Part shown: positions 44,451-52,543 of the stretch, one piece after another
How the letters are laid out: each line of letters opens with the position of its first letter
How positions within the stretch are numbered: the stretch's first letter is position 1
Assembly (NCBI GenBank): GCA_003611805.1
Contig: RAYM01000015.1
Location: forward strand, 1-64,000
Origin: a bacterium 1xD42-87
GTDB lineage: Bacteria > Bacillota > Clostridia > Lachnospirales > Lachnospiraceae
Direction of reading: 5' to 3'
DNA length: 64,000 bases
Made by a program: the position numbers and the translations under genes
Notes under the pieces: generated by a model
The model's input: the letters and a program-made list of their open reading frames with translations, nothing else
Databases searched by the model: none
Told to the model about the DNA's origin: nothing

Positions 44451-44565
44451 ATATATCAAAATGCTATTTTTATATACCATAATACTACATCTATATTATC
44501 CAGCAACATCATAATATCACAACTCAAAATATATCATAATGCTATCTAATATACCAAAATGCCAC
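44451..44565. repeat. Iteron-like direct repeats
   Basis: Four 17-bp copies of ATATA(T/C)CA(A/T)AATGC(T/C)A at 44451, 44472 (one variant base), 44529 and 44549; a fifth, poorer copy at about 44506. Pairs are spaced 20-21 bp, about two helix turns, as in iterons or partition sites. They directly adjoin the ribbon-helix-helix gene. Confidence 0.65.
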
Positions 44566-44580
44566 ATAACCATCCTTCTA

Positions 44581-44787
44581 TCAATCCTCTTTCCCCTGAA
44601 TATATCCATCTCTTTCCAACTTTTCCACAATAGCGGTAGTAGTCCATCTATTCCGGTTCATTCCACTATCAGCCATAGCTTTTTCAACTTCCCGATATAT
44701 CTCAATAGGGTATTTTACACTGTATTGTTTCATGTTCTCAGCGTCATATTTTGCTTGATATTCGCTCTGTTTTTTTCTATCTGACAT
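44581..44787 (-). CDS. Ribbon-helix-helix (Arc/MetJ-type) repressor
   Basis: 68 aa. Q-Y-S-V-K-Y-P as the beta strand, then I-E-I-Y-R-E-V-E-K-A and M-N-R-N-R-W-T-T-T-A-I as the two helices of an RHH domain. Its gene lies between iteron-like repeats and a region with four copies of a CTAGGTATTACG-type site, so it likely represses its own and the divergent promoter. Confidence 0.75.
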   Translation of the reverse strand: MSDRKKQSEYQAKYDAENMKQYSVKYPIEIYREVEKAMADSGMNRNRWTTTAIVEKLERDGYIQGKED

Positions 44788-44829
44788 TTTATACCATCCT
44801 TTTTAAAAACCATCTTAAATTGCATTTTA

Positions 44830-44964
44830 ACACGTATTACCTAAGTTGTCAATCAATTAGCAAACTGCACAAAAATAACTAGGTAATACCTAAAATAATT
44901 ATGTATTATTTTGCTATAAAAAACTAGGTATTACGTTGACAATCTAGGTATTACGTGTTATAAT
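44830..44964. promoter_or_regulatory. RHH operators and divergent promoter
   Basis: Sites: CGTATTACCTAA (44833), CTAGGTAATACCTAA (44879, palindromic), CTAGGTATTACG (44924) and CTAGGTATTACG (44944). The plus promoter is TTGACA (44936-44941), 17-nt spacer, TATAAT (44959-44964); the last operator fills its spacer. Repression by the neighbouring ribbon-helix-helix protein is inferred. Confidence 0.75.
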
Positions 44965-45060
44965 CTATACATAAGTTAAAGATAAAGTGTCACACCAAAA
45001 CAAAGAAGTATATAGCAACAACTACACACAAACAACCACAATGAAAGACAGGTACACAAT

Positions 45061-45285
45061 ATGAGAATACATTTAAACAATGCAACAGTTAGAGTATCAG
45101 GTTTTGAAAACAAAGAAACATTTAATCACACATATCACAATGTTACTTGTATTGAAGAAGTAACAGCAAAAGAGATTGAAAAAGAATGTGGCGAAAAAAT
45201 AGGTGCTTGCATTAGATTACATTTTGAAGATGGTAAAACAGCTACGTTTTCTAAAAAGTCAAAATTAGATTATGAAGTATTATAA
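45061..45285 (+). CDS. 74-aa hypothetical protein upstream of the ribozyme
   Basis: ATG behind GACAGGTACACAAT. Beta-rich small protein with no recognised domain. First gene of the operator-controlled transcript; its stop codon is followed immediately by the hammerhead ribozyme. Confidence 0.6.
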   Translation: MRIHLNNATVRVSGFENKETFNHTYHNVTCIEEVTAKEIEKECGEKIGACIRLHFEDGKTATFSKKSKLDYEVL

Positions 45286-45344
45286 ATCCCCTGATGAGCA
45301 ACGGTGAGAGCCGGCGAAACTACCCAAACAAGGGTAGTCGGGAT
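45286..45344 (+). ncRNA. Type I hammerhead ribozyme
   Basis: All conserved parts are present in order: stem I 5' strand ATCCC (45286-45290), CTGATGA (45291-45297), stem II GC-CGG/CCG-GC with a 2-nt bulge, GAAA (45316-45319), stem III CTACCC/GGGTAG closed by AAACAA, T-C cleavage site (cut after C45339) and stem I 3' strand GGGAT (45340-45344). Stems II and III are closed, so the molecule opens at stem I. It begins right after the stop codon of the 74-aa gene and would cut the mRNA there. Confidence 0.93.
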
Positions 45345-45466
45345 ATCAACACAACCCAAATAAGCACCACAAAGCACTTTGATAATTGAATAGACTTTGC
45401 ATCTAAGTTGTGATATACTAACAGTATCAGCCATACATACAATCACAACAAAAAGGCGGTGATCAT

Positions 45467-45697
45467 ATGACAGATAGTGAAAAACTTGATCTGATTCTTG
45501 AAAAAGTAATAACACTTGACAGGAAAGTGACAGACATTGAAAAAGATATGATTGATGTTAAGGCCGATTTAAAACAAACTGAACGTGTCTTAAAAAATGA
45601 GATACGGAAAGAATGCGGATTAGTGCTCGATGAGATTGAAAGAGTACACGATATCTTAGATAAGCACAAAGAAGATAAAGCAGCACATACAGCATAA
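45467..45697 (+). CDS. Coiled-coil small protein
   Basis: 76 aa, almost entirely heptad-patterned helix (I-L-E-K-V-I-T-L-D-R-K-V-T-D-I-E). Such proteins are common in Bacillota phages, sometimes with a membrane anchor, which is absent here. Ribosome binding site AAAGGCGGTGATC; an extended -10 (TGATATACT, about 45409) lies upstream. Ends at a terminator. Confidence 0.7.
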   Translation: MTDSEKLDLILEKVITLDRKVTDIEKDMIDVKADLKQTERVLKNEIRKECGLVLDEIERVHDILDKHKEDKAAHTA

Positions 45698-45723
45698 GCA
45701 ACAACATACATATATCACATACC

Positions 45724-45768
45724 ACGGTGTAAAGTCTATTGAATTATTAAGGCTTTACACCTTTTTAA
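45724..45768 (+). terminator. Rho-independent terminator
   Basis: GGTGTAAAG...CTTTACACC followed by TTTTTAATTTT. Confidence 0.8.
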
Positions 45769-45775
45769 TTTTGTT

Positions 45776-46027
45776 CTAAGGTCTTGTATATGAAGGGCAA
45801 TTTTGTCCTTTGCAAAGGGCTCCATTGTTTAAAGAAAAAGGACTTTTACAAGTGCCTACATTATTACAATATTTACATTTTTTATATTTTCTTGATTTGT
45901 TATATTCGTAAATATAACCTTTACTATGTATTATATTTGAACCATCGTTATGGTTAATATCATGGTTCAATCTAGTGTTATAATCTTTTATAATATTTTC
46001 AGCCGATTTATTTTTCTTTTTGCTCAT
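45776..46027 (-). CDS. Cysteine-rich small protein
   Basis: 83 aa from ATG 46027 behind AAAGGTTGTGATATTT. Basic N-terminus (S-K-K-K-N-K-S) and six cysteines in the last 40 residues (C-K-Y-C, C-K-S-P, C-K-G-Q-N-C), so probably zinc-binding. Divergent from the XRE gene. Confidence 0.6.
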   Translation of the reverse strand: MSKKKNKSAENIIKDYNTRLNHDINHNDGSNIIHSKGYIYEYNKSRKYKKCKYCNNVGTCKSPFSLNNGALCKGQNCPSYTRP

Positions 46028-46103
46028 AAATATCACAACCTTTTACTTTTTATTGTAGAATAAATGTGATAGAATATCAATAGTAAAGGAAGGTGAATAT
46101 TTA

Positions 46104-46304
46104 ATGATTGCTTATTATAAGTTATTAGATATGCTTAATAAAAGAGATATGACAAAAGAGCAATTAAGATTAAAAGCTGGACTTGCTTCTGGCACAATGA
46201 CAAAAATTTCAAAAGGTGAACCTGTAAATTTAAAAACGATTGATCTTATTTGTAAAGCATTACAAGTACAACCTGGAGATATTCTTGAATATATAGAAAA
46301 ATAA
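46104..46304 (+). CDS. XRE-family regulator
   Basis: 66 aa, one helix-turn-helix domain of the Cro/C1 type (T-K-E-Q-L-R-L-K-A-G-L-A-S-G-T-M-T-K-I) ending with the usual L-Q-V-Q-P-G-D-I-L. Strong AAAGGAAGGTGA. Sits just upstream of the large RNA promoter, which carries a dyad and may be its target. Confidence 0.85.
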   Translation: MIAYYKLLDMLNKRDMTKEQLRLKAGLASGTMTKISKGEPVNLKTIDLICKALQVQPGDILEYIEK

Positions 46305-46340
46305 AATCTCACGAAAATAGAAAAAATCTCTAATAAAGTG

Positions 46341-46377
46341 TTGACAAGTAAAACGCAATATGCTATTATATACTTGT
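46341..46377 (+). promoter_or_regulatory. Consensus promoter with dyad, driving the large RNA
   Basis: TTGACA (46341-46346), 17-nt spacer, TATTAT (46364-46369), one base from ideal. ACAAGTA (46344-46350) and TACTTGT (46371-46377) form an inverted repeat across -35 and the start site, a likely repressor site. Confidence 0.8.
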
Positions 46378-47168
46378 AAGGAACACAAGGGAATATAAAT
46401 CGGTATCACGGCAGTGTCAATAAGACCTGATACATTCTCAACATGGCAGCGTCAATAAGTCCAGGAGCGATAAAAAGAAAAATCCCAGTTCCAAACGAAA
46501 CCGGGAAATTTCAAGTAAGTGTGTAAAACTCTTACCCTAAGCAAGTAGAGTATAACACAATTCTTGATAATCTGTCAATCGGCAGAAATTTCCCAAAACA
46601 AAGTAACTATTAACGTCCTGTCAAGTGGAGTGCTAACAGGATCGTAACTAAGGCAAAGCAACAAGAGATTGCAAACGAGGTTAGAGAAAAGATAATTGAT
46701 TCATTAAATTTCCGCAACCTAACGGGAAAACGTGACAGATAGCAGCGTAAAAATGTTATCCGTGTTGACTGGACACGCTGACTACATCGGAGACGTGATA
46801 GTTCATATCATATCAGACGTAGCAGGGAATACCATCCCAAACCAGAAAATCTATGAATATGTGTGAATGCGAGTAGGCAGAAACAAGAGTTTTGCGGTGA
46901 CTGATTCTGAAACCGTGACCTGTGGGGTGTGGTAGCCGTAACGGGAACGAGAGACAATCTACTATAATATAGATGGCTCTTTTGATGATAATTTATCGCT
47001 GTAGAGGATGGACGGGGAGAAAACACAAAACGATAGACTATATAAAATGGTAGTTGTAAACCGTGGTTATGGAAGGCTGAGAAATACGTCTTCCAACCGC
47101 TAATAAGCGGTATATAAATATACATAAGAACCTTTAGAGAGTGTCAAGAACCTTTGGCACTCTCTTTT
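46376..47168 (+). ncRNA. Large structured non-coding RNA of about 790 nt
   Basis: Bounded by a near-consensus promoter and a strong terminator, with no ORF above 60 codons in the sense direction. Less AT-rich than its surroundings. Local stems include TCCC/CGGGA (about 46488-46508), GTAAG/CTTAC (about 46516-46536) and CCGCTAATAAGCGG near 47100. The 16-nt motif GGCAG(T/C)GTCAATAAG is repeated at about 46414 and 46446. Length, phage context and structure resemble the GOLLD and ROOL classes of giant phage RNAs, but membership cannot be shown by eye. Confidence 0.7.
47136..47168 (+). terminator. Terminator of the large RNA
   Basis: AGAGAGTGTC (47136-47145) pairs with GGCACTCTCT (47156-47165), then TTTT. 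Confidence 0.85.
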
Positions 47169-47835
47169 ATATTAAAAGCGGTCAACTGCTTTTCAAAAGA
47201 AATGTGATGTTCAAGCGAGAAGGAAAAGAGAAATAAGTATTACATCCTGTAAGGGCTGCCCATGTGGTCATAAGTGCATATATCAGGCACAAGGAAAAGT
47301 GATAACCCGTGACACAAGCTTTTTTACATTTGAAAGATTGCACGTATAAAGAAGGAAGTAAAAATGTAGCGCAAGATAAGGGCGTTAAACTTTCAATCGC
47401 TCAAGATCGGCAATGCGATTAATAAATTGTGCCGGCATTGTGTGAAAGCAGGTATCACACTTACAATGATTACCGCCACAAAGATTTGAGTGTAATAAAA
47501 TCTGAAAAGTCAGTAAAAGGCGTGGGACTACTGGAGAAGATAATAAACACGACAGGCGAACCCCTGAAAAGGAAGAAGGTTATACTATAACTGTAAACTT
47601 AAAAAGCTGCTGTCTGGATGCCTGACATATACGGCATATTACATAATTTTATTATTTATCATGCCCATAAAAACAGAATCAAACGTGAGGCGGTGCGGAA
47701 AGCTGGTGAACCACTCAATACAATGAGGACATAGCCATAAAGCCGGATGCATTTAGCCATATCCTTTGAAAAGTCTCTTTTGTGGGCATGGATAAGTAAT
47801 AAAAGATATGATAATATAGATGTGGAGGAAAAAAT
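47169..47835 (+). other. Second gene-poor structured stretch
   Basis: About 650 nt with no gene supported by a normal start. A long-range pair CATGCCCA/TGGGCATG (47660-47667, 47783-47790) and shorter stems suggest structure. Open frames without usable starts occur at 47233-47349 (cysteine-rich) and about 47431-47592. It may be a second large RNA, a leader of the next gene, or decayed genes. Confidence 0.4.
47233..47349 (+). CDS. Cysteine-rich 38-aa frame without ATG/GTG/TTG start
   Basis: S-C-K-G-C-P-C-G-H-K-C-I-Y followed by plausible protein to a TAA. ATA at 47233 lies 9 nt after AAGGA, in line with other AUA-start genes here. Could equally be chance sequence within a structured RNA. Confidence 0.3.
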   Translation: MSITSCKGCPCGHKCIYQAQGKVITRDTSFFTFERLHV

Positions 47836-48462
47836 ATGAAATCATATGTAAAATATGTTGAATGTGCAGATTGTGGAAGAAAAATTCCTATTTGCAACGC
47901 CCATTACATCAACGGAAAACCTTATGGATATGGTTGCTATAAAAAGCAGGTTGCATTACTCTATAAGCGATGGGAAGACGAAAAAAACGCCGAATATTCT
48001 GTAAAATGTTTCGCTGCTATGCAAGTGTTTCAAGATAAAAAAAGTAATTCCTTTCATGATTCTATATGTAAGCAATGGAACGAGTGCAAAAAACTAACTG
48101 CTAAACAGTTAAATTGCATCATAAACGGATTTACTGATCAGGAAAATATAAATTTCTGGATAATATGGCAACAACTTACAAATGACGAATGCTTAAAATG
48201 GAGTATTCCGTTATGGGTAGAAAACACCATTTATAAAAATAAAAAAGGTTTTGCTGATTATATGGAAAATGAGGCGGTTATAAATTGTTTGCTTTATGAT
48301 CGCACATATAATAAACAAGGTTTTTATTTTTCCCATGATTTAGAAATTGATCCAGAAAGAGTTTGTATAATGAAAAATGGTAAAAATAATATTTATCTTC
48401 AGGAAGATATAGAAGATGAATATATAGAAGTATTAAAAGTAGTTGAGGGCATACGGAAATAA
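47836..48462 (+). CDS. 208-aa protein with N-terminal zinc motif
   Basis: V-E-C-A-D-C-G-R-K-I-P-I-C and a fourth cysteine at G-Y-G-C-Y make a likely zinc site (residues 9-34). The rest is helical and tryptophan-rich. ATG behind TGGAGG. Opens the plus-strand accessory gene run. Not recognised further. Confidence 0.65.
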   Translation: MKSYVKYVECADCGRKIPICNAHYINGKPYGYGCYKKQVALLYKRWEDEKNAEYSVKCFAAMQVFQDKKSNSFHDSICKQWNECKKLTAKQLNCIINGFTDQENINFWIIWQQLTNDECLKWSIPLWVENTIYKNKKGFADYMENEAVINCLLYDRTYNKQGFYFSHDLEIDPERVCIMKNGKNNIYLQEDIEDEYIEVLKVVEGIRK

Positions 48463-48495
48463 TGTATGTCCTCTTTAAATGGAGGTAGATATTAT

Positions 48496-48642
48496 ATGGA
48501 AACAATATGGATTGAGCACGACAATGGGATCAAGGGGCAACATGGATTTTCCGAAGAAGAAATTTCCTCTGAAGTTGAAATTGATGCTTTGATCAAAAGC
48601 TATGAGGATTGCGGGATTGTGGTTTATGGATGGATATATTAA
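48496..48642 (+). CDS. 48-aa hypothetical protein
   Basis: ATG behind GGAGGTAGATATTAT. Acidic (S-E-E-E-I-S-S-E-V-E). Small gene in the accessory run; unknown role. Confidence 0.55.
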   Translation: METIWIEHDNGIKGQHGFSEEEISSEVEIDALIKSYEDCGIVVYGWIY

Positions 48643-48674
48643 GCAATGAAACAATTATTTGAAGGGAGAAAACT

Positions 48675-48842
48675 ATGATCGAATTATGTTATGCAATATC
48701 TGATAAAAAGACAGGTGAAGAAGTTCATAGGAATTATGGGAAATTTGATTCCTTAGATGAATTTTATTCGTATATGAAGTTTAGATTCGGCTACACAAGT
48801 AGAAATTATAGCTTTTTGCTTAGTGGAATAGAAATCCAGTAA
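48675..48842 (+). CDS. 55-aa hypothetical protein
   Basis: ATG behind GAAGGGAGAAAACT. Contains S-D-K-K-T-G-E-E-V and S-G-I-E-I, the layout of small beta proteins common in Bacillota mobile elements. The last 9 bases are duplicated after the stop (ATCCAGTA repeat). Confidence 0.55.
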   Translation: MIELCYAISDKKTGEEVHRNYGKFDSLDEFYSYMKFRFGYTSRNYSFLLSGIEIQ

Positions 48843-48884
48843 TCCAGTAAAAAATATTCTGTCACCACAATAATACTAATATAC

Positions 48885-48917
48885 GGGAAGAGACGAGCTA
48901 CGCGCCGTCTCTTTTTG
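48885..48917 (+). terminator. Rho-independent terminator
   Basis: AGAGACG/CGTCTCT followed by TTTTT. Confidence 0.8.
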
Positions 48918-48960
48918 TATGGGTTGAGTATGACAGAAGATGAGGAGGACAACACTTAAA

Positions 48961-49071
48961 ATGAAACGAATTACCACATATGCAGAATTTCAGGCATTAA
49001 AAGCCATTTACAAAGAAGCAAAAGTTGTAAGCGTATCAGATTATGGCGCACTTATTTTTATAAGAAAATAA
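48961..49071 (+). CDS. 36-aa hypothetical protein
   Basis: ATG 48961, preceded at a long distance by GAGGAGG, which itself lies in a nine-codon upstream frame (ATGACAGAAGATGAG...) ending just before it, so translation may be coupled. Confidence 0.45.
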   Translation: MKRITTYAEFQALKAIYKEAKVVSVSDYGALIFIRK

Positions 49072-49140
49072 AACAGAATGGAGAAGTAGTTATTGATACT
49101 GATACATAGACAATCAAAGAAAGGTTAAACGGTGGAAATT

Positions 49141-50814
49141 ATGTCAAATTATTATGATTATAGAGAAGTAAAGGTTATGATCGCTCACAAACTTATGTCT
49201 ATGGAAGGCTGGAAAGTATACGGCTATAAAGAAGACAGAAGCGACAGTATGACCGATTATTATGATCCTGCTAATTGGGACGGAGTAGCAGAAAAGAACG
49301 GCTATATTTTATGCGTAGATGTTTACGGCGCAGCAGAACCGCAGGAAATCAGAAAATATAATTACTCTGGTTTTACATATGATCGCAGCATAGCGGAAAA
49401 AATCAAAAAGTTGGAAGCTATGACCGTTGAACGTGGAGCTTCTGAAGCAGAGGAAGCAAGCGCAAAATTATCTATTGAACGTTTGCAGAAAAAAGCAGAA
49501 GAAGCAACGGAAAACGCAAATAAATATATTGTTGTTGGTACAGTTCCCGGACATATGGCACACCCTCCAAAAATGAATTGGCATATTGAAAAAGATGGGA
49601 TCATCATTGCAAAGGGTAACGGCATTTTGAAATTTGCCCATATCTGGAAATATTACAATTATAACCGTGATATGGAATGGTTAAACGAATATAAGAAGGA
49701 CAAAAAAGCATATACCGATAAGCACACACAAGACCTTGTAAACCGTGGATATTATGACAGTAAGGAAGACGCAAGAAAGAATACAGAAAGACATATTGAG
49801 GATTTAGAGGAAGATATTAAGCTGATAGATAAGTTTGAGACATTCATCAATAAAATTGATACTTCTTGTGGCGGTTTAATTGGAGAAGGTGACGGCACTA
49901 TCTACGAAAAAGTTACCGTTACAGAATACAAAAAAGAAAATAAAGTTGTAGAAGATACGACTGGAAGCATTAAAGAGGGTCAGCTTTTCATTCTGAAATC
50001 TAATTTTAATTATGGATGTTATAAAGGGCTTGTATATCGTATCCATGAAACAGAGAGAAACGGACAGAAACATTTTCATGCTTATAAACTAAATGGAAAA
50101 CTTACAAAGGAATGTACAGGAAACGCAAGCCGTAATAACTATTGGTTTGTTGGTAGTGGTGATTCTGAATGCCTCACAAAATGGATTGAAAAGGGTTCTA
50201 TTGCATGGTGTCATATTGAAGAGGTAAAAACGCCATATGAGGTGGAAAAGGTTGTAAAAAAGACTATTAAAGCAGAAAAGAAAAATACGACATCTACCAC
50301 AACGGAAACGGCACAAACAGAGGAAACAGACGTAAACGCCTATGCATATGAAGTATCAGAAGACACGGACACACGTACAGGAGAAAAAATATATCTTGTG
50401 AAGGTTGCGGAAAAATTGAGCCGTGAAGAGTATATAACCGTAAACAAGTATATTAAATCTTTGGGCGGTTATTACTCGAAATTTAAACACGCCTTCTTAT
50501 TTAAGGAAAATCCGGCAGAAAAGTTGAACACAACTATAGTGGAAACTACACAGACGGCAGAACCGGCACAGGAAGCACAAAGCACAAGGGAAGAACCAGA
50601 AGCGAAAAAAGAAAGTATTTCCTATACAATTATAGAAGATCAGCACACGCAAACACACGCGAAAATCTGGATTGTAAAGCCTGAAAAGGAATTAAACAAG
50701 ACGGATTTTGCAGAGGTTAAGCGGAAACTTGCAACGCTACAAGGCTACTATAGCACATTCAAACACGGATTTATTTTTAAATATAATCCAAAGGAAGTAT
50801 TACAGACTGGATAA
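49141..50814 (+). CDS. Large accessory protein with two C-terminal GYYS-F-K-H repeats
   Basis: About 557 aa (GTG 49132 is an alternative start). N-terminal part of unknown fold with a charged coiled-coil stretch (about 85-125). After a threonine/glutamate-rich linker (about 395-415) come two copies of a short domain ending in G-G-Y-Y-S-K-F-K-H-A-F and Q-G-Y-Y-S-T-F-K-H-G-F. These repeats occur in large plasmid and conjugative-element proteins, often beside methylase/helicase genes, as here. Function unknown. Confidence 0.65.
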   Translation: MSNYYDYREVKVMIAHKLMSMEGWKVYGYKEDRSDSMTDYYDPANWDGVAEKNGYILCVDVYGAAEPQEIRKYNYSGFTYDRSIAEKIKKLEAMTVERGASEAEEASAKLSIERLQKKAEEATENANKYIVVGTVPGHMAHPPKMNWHIEKDGIIIAKGNGILKFAHIWKYYNYNRDMEWLNEYKKDKKAYTDKHTQDLVNRGYYDSKEDARKNTERHIEDLEEDIKLIDKFETFINKIDTSCGGLIGEGDGTIYEKVTVTEYKKENKVVEDTTGSIKEGQLFILKSNFNYGCYKGLVYRIHETERNGQKHFHAYKLNGKLTKECTGNASRNNYWFVGSGDSECLTKWIEKGSIAWCHIEEVKTPYEVEKVVKKTIKAEKKNTTSTTTETAQTEETDVNAYAYEVSEDTDTRTGEKIYLVKVAEKLSREEYITVNKYIKSLGGYYSKFKHAFLFKENPAEKLNTTIVETTQTAEPAQEAQSTREEPEAKKESISYTIIEDQHTQTHAKIWIVKPEKELNKTDFAEVKRKLATLQGYYSTFKHGFIFKYNPKEVLQTG

Positions 50815-50868
50815 TATAAAGGCGGTTGAAATATACCGACTTGCATAATGAAAGGAATGATTTTTTAT

Positions 50869-52509
50869 ATGTTTACAGGTAATAAAGACTTTTACCCTAC
50901 ACCACAAAATATTATTGACAAGATGCTTTTTGATTTAGATTTTACAATGATAAAAAGTATTTTGGAACCATCGGCGGGTAAGGGGGATATAGTTGAGACA
51001 TTAAAGAAGAAAGAAGGAAACCATAATAAATATTATGGCAAACAATACTATCAGTTTGATATTGATTGTATAGAAGCTGATCAGAATCTGCAGCATATTC
51101 TTAAAGGGAAAAATTTCCGTGTTGTTTATAATGATTTTCTTACATATAACACGATGAAGGAATACGATCTAATTATTATGAATCCGCCTTTTTCTAACGG
51201 TTGCAAACATCTTTTAAAGGCTTTAGAAATGCAACAAAGAAATGGCGGTGCGGTTGTGTGTCTTCTCAATGCGGAAACTTTAAAAAATCTATGTACAAAT
51301 GATAGGCAGTATTTACAGCGTAAACTCACAGAATATAACGCAAAAATTGAGTTTATACAAAATGCTTTTCTGGATGCGGAACGGAAAACGGCGGTTGAAA
51401 TTGCGCTTGTAAAGGTTCAGCTTCCAGAGGTGCAAAGAGAATCTTTTATATTGGAAAGATTAAGAAAAGCAAAAGATCAAAAAGAATTTCAGGCAGAGGA
51501 AAGCACAAAACTAATTGATAGTGATTTTTTCAAGGCTATTGTAAAACAATATCAGTTAGAAGTGGAAGCAGGAATAAAATTGATTAAAGAATATTATGCA
51601 ATGCAGCCGTTTATTTTGTCACAGTTTGGAAAAGACGAAAAGACAGGGGAAACGATACAAAAAGGCGGCTGTATTATCTCCATGACTTGTAGTAAAAATG
51701 GGCTTTCTGTTAATGAATATATAAAAATGGTGCGGAGTAAATATTGGAATGCACTTTTTGAAAATAAAAGATTTATAGGGCAGCTTACAAATAATCTGCA
51801 AAGAGATTTTTATAATAAAGTGGAAGAATTAAGTAACTATGATTTTTCACTTTATAATATCTACCAGTTAAAAATTGATATACAGAAAAAAGTTGTTAAA
51901 GGAATAGAGGATACCATAATAGATCTTTTTGATGAATTAAGTTATAAATACCATTGGCTTGATGAAACGTCAAAAAACATTCACTATTACAATGGATGGA
52001 AAACAAACAAGGGATGGATAATCAATAAAAAAGTGATTATTCCTTTAAATGGTTTTTATGACCTTAATTATTCATGGGGAGGATTCAGACCGTCAAGGCA
52101 TGATGTTGTAAGTAAATTACAGGATATAGAAAAATGTTTTAACTATCTTGATGGAGGGCTAACAGAAGCGGTTGATCTGGAAGAATCCCTAAAGTTTGCA
52201 GAGGAATACGGAGAGACAAAGAATATACAGTTAAAGTATTTTACTGTCACATTCTACAAAAAAGGTACATGTCATATTGTATTTAACAATGACGAGTTAC
52301 TGAAAAAATTTAATATATTTGGTTCTCAGCACAAAGGATGGTTGCCACCTTCCTACGGAAAGAAGGATTATAAAAATATGACAGCAGAAGAAAAAGCAGT
52401 TGTAAATGAGTTTGAAGGAGAAAAAGAGTATAGCAAAGTTATTTCTAATAAAGAGTATTACTTGTTTGATGGAAATAATCTGAATTTACTGGAAGAGAAA
52501 ACGGCATAA
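50869..52509 (+). CDS. N6-adenine DNA methyltransferase with DUF4942-like C-terminus
   Basis: 546 aa from ATG 50869 behind AAAGGAATG; ATG 50848 is possible. Motif I E-P-S-A-G-K-G-D (33-40) and catalytic N-P-P-F (105-108) define an N6-adenine methylase. The C-terminal half (W-K-T-N-K-G-W-I-I-N; G-F-R-P-S-R-H) resembles DUF4942, found fused to such enzymes in phages and plasmids. No cognate nuclease nearby, so it is an orphan methylase, likely for protection from restriction or for regulation. Confidence 0.85.
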   Translation: MFTGNKDFYPTPQNIIDKMLFDLDFTMIKSILEPSAGKGDIVETLKKKEGNHNKYYGKQYYQFDIDCIEADQNLQHILKGKNFRVVYNDFLTYNTMKEYDLIIMNPPFSNGCKHLLKALEMQQRNGGAVVCLLNAETLKNLCTNDRQYLQRKLTEYNAKIEFIQNAFLDAERKTAVEIALVKVQLPEVQRESFILERLRKAKDQKEFQAEESTKLIDSDFFKAIVKQYQLEVEAGIKLIKEYYAMQPFILSQFGKDEKTGETIQKGGCIISMTCSKNGLSVNEYIKMVRSKYWNALFENKRFIGQLTNNLQRDFYNKVEELSNYDFSLYNIYQLKIDIQKKVVKGIEDTIIDLFDELSYKYHWLDETSKNIHYYNGWKTNKGWIINKKVIIPLNGFYDLNYSWGGFRPSRHDVVSKLQDIEKCFNYLDGGLTEAVDLEESLKFAEEYGETKNIQLKYFTVTFYKKGTCHIVFNNDELLKKFNIFGSQHKGWLPPSYGKKDYKNMTAEEKAVVNEFEGEKEYSKVISNKEYYLFDGNNLNLLEEKTA

Positions 52510-52543
52510 AGCCGATGAAATTGTAATTTGAAGGGAAAAACAC

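Noticed and set aside
44401-44565. CRISPR array
   Set aside because: The repeats are 17 bp and spaced by about 4 bp, with no unique spacers of CRISPR length; they fit iterons.
46808-47125. 105-codon minus-strand ORF opposite the large RNA
   Set aside because: Antisense to a promoter-terminator unit, no start signal and unlikely composition.
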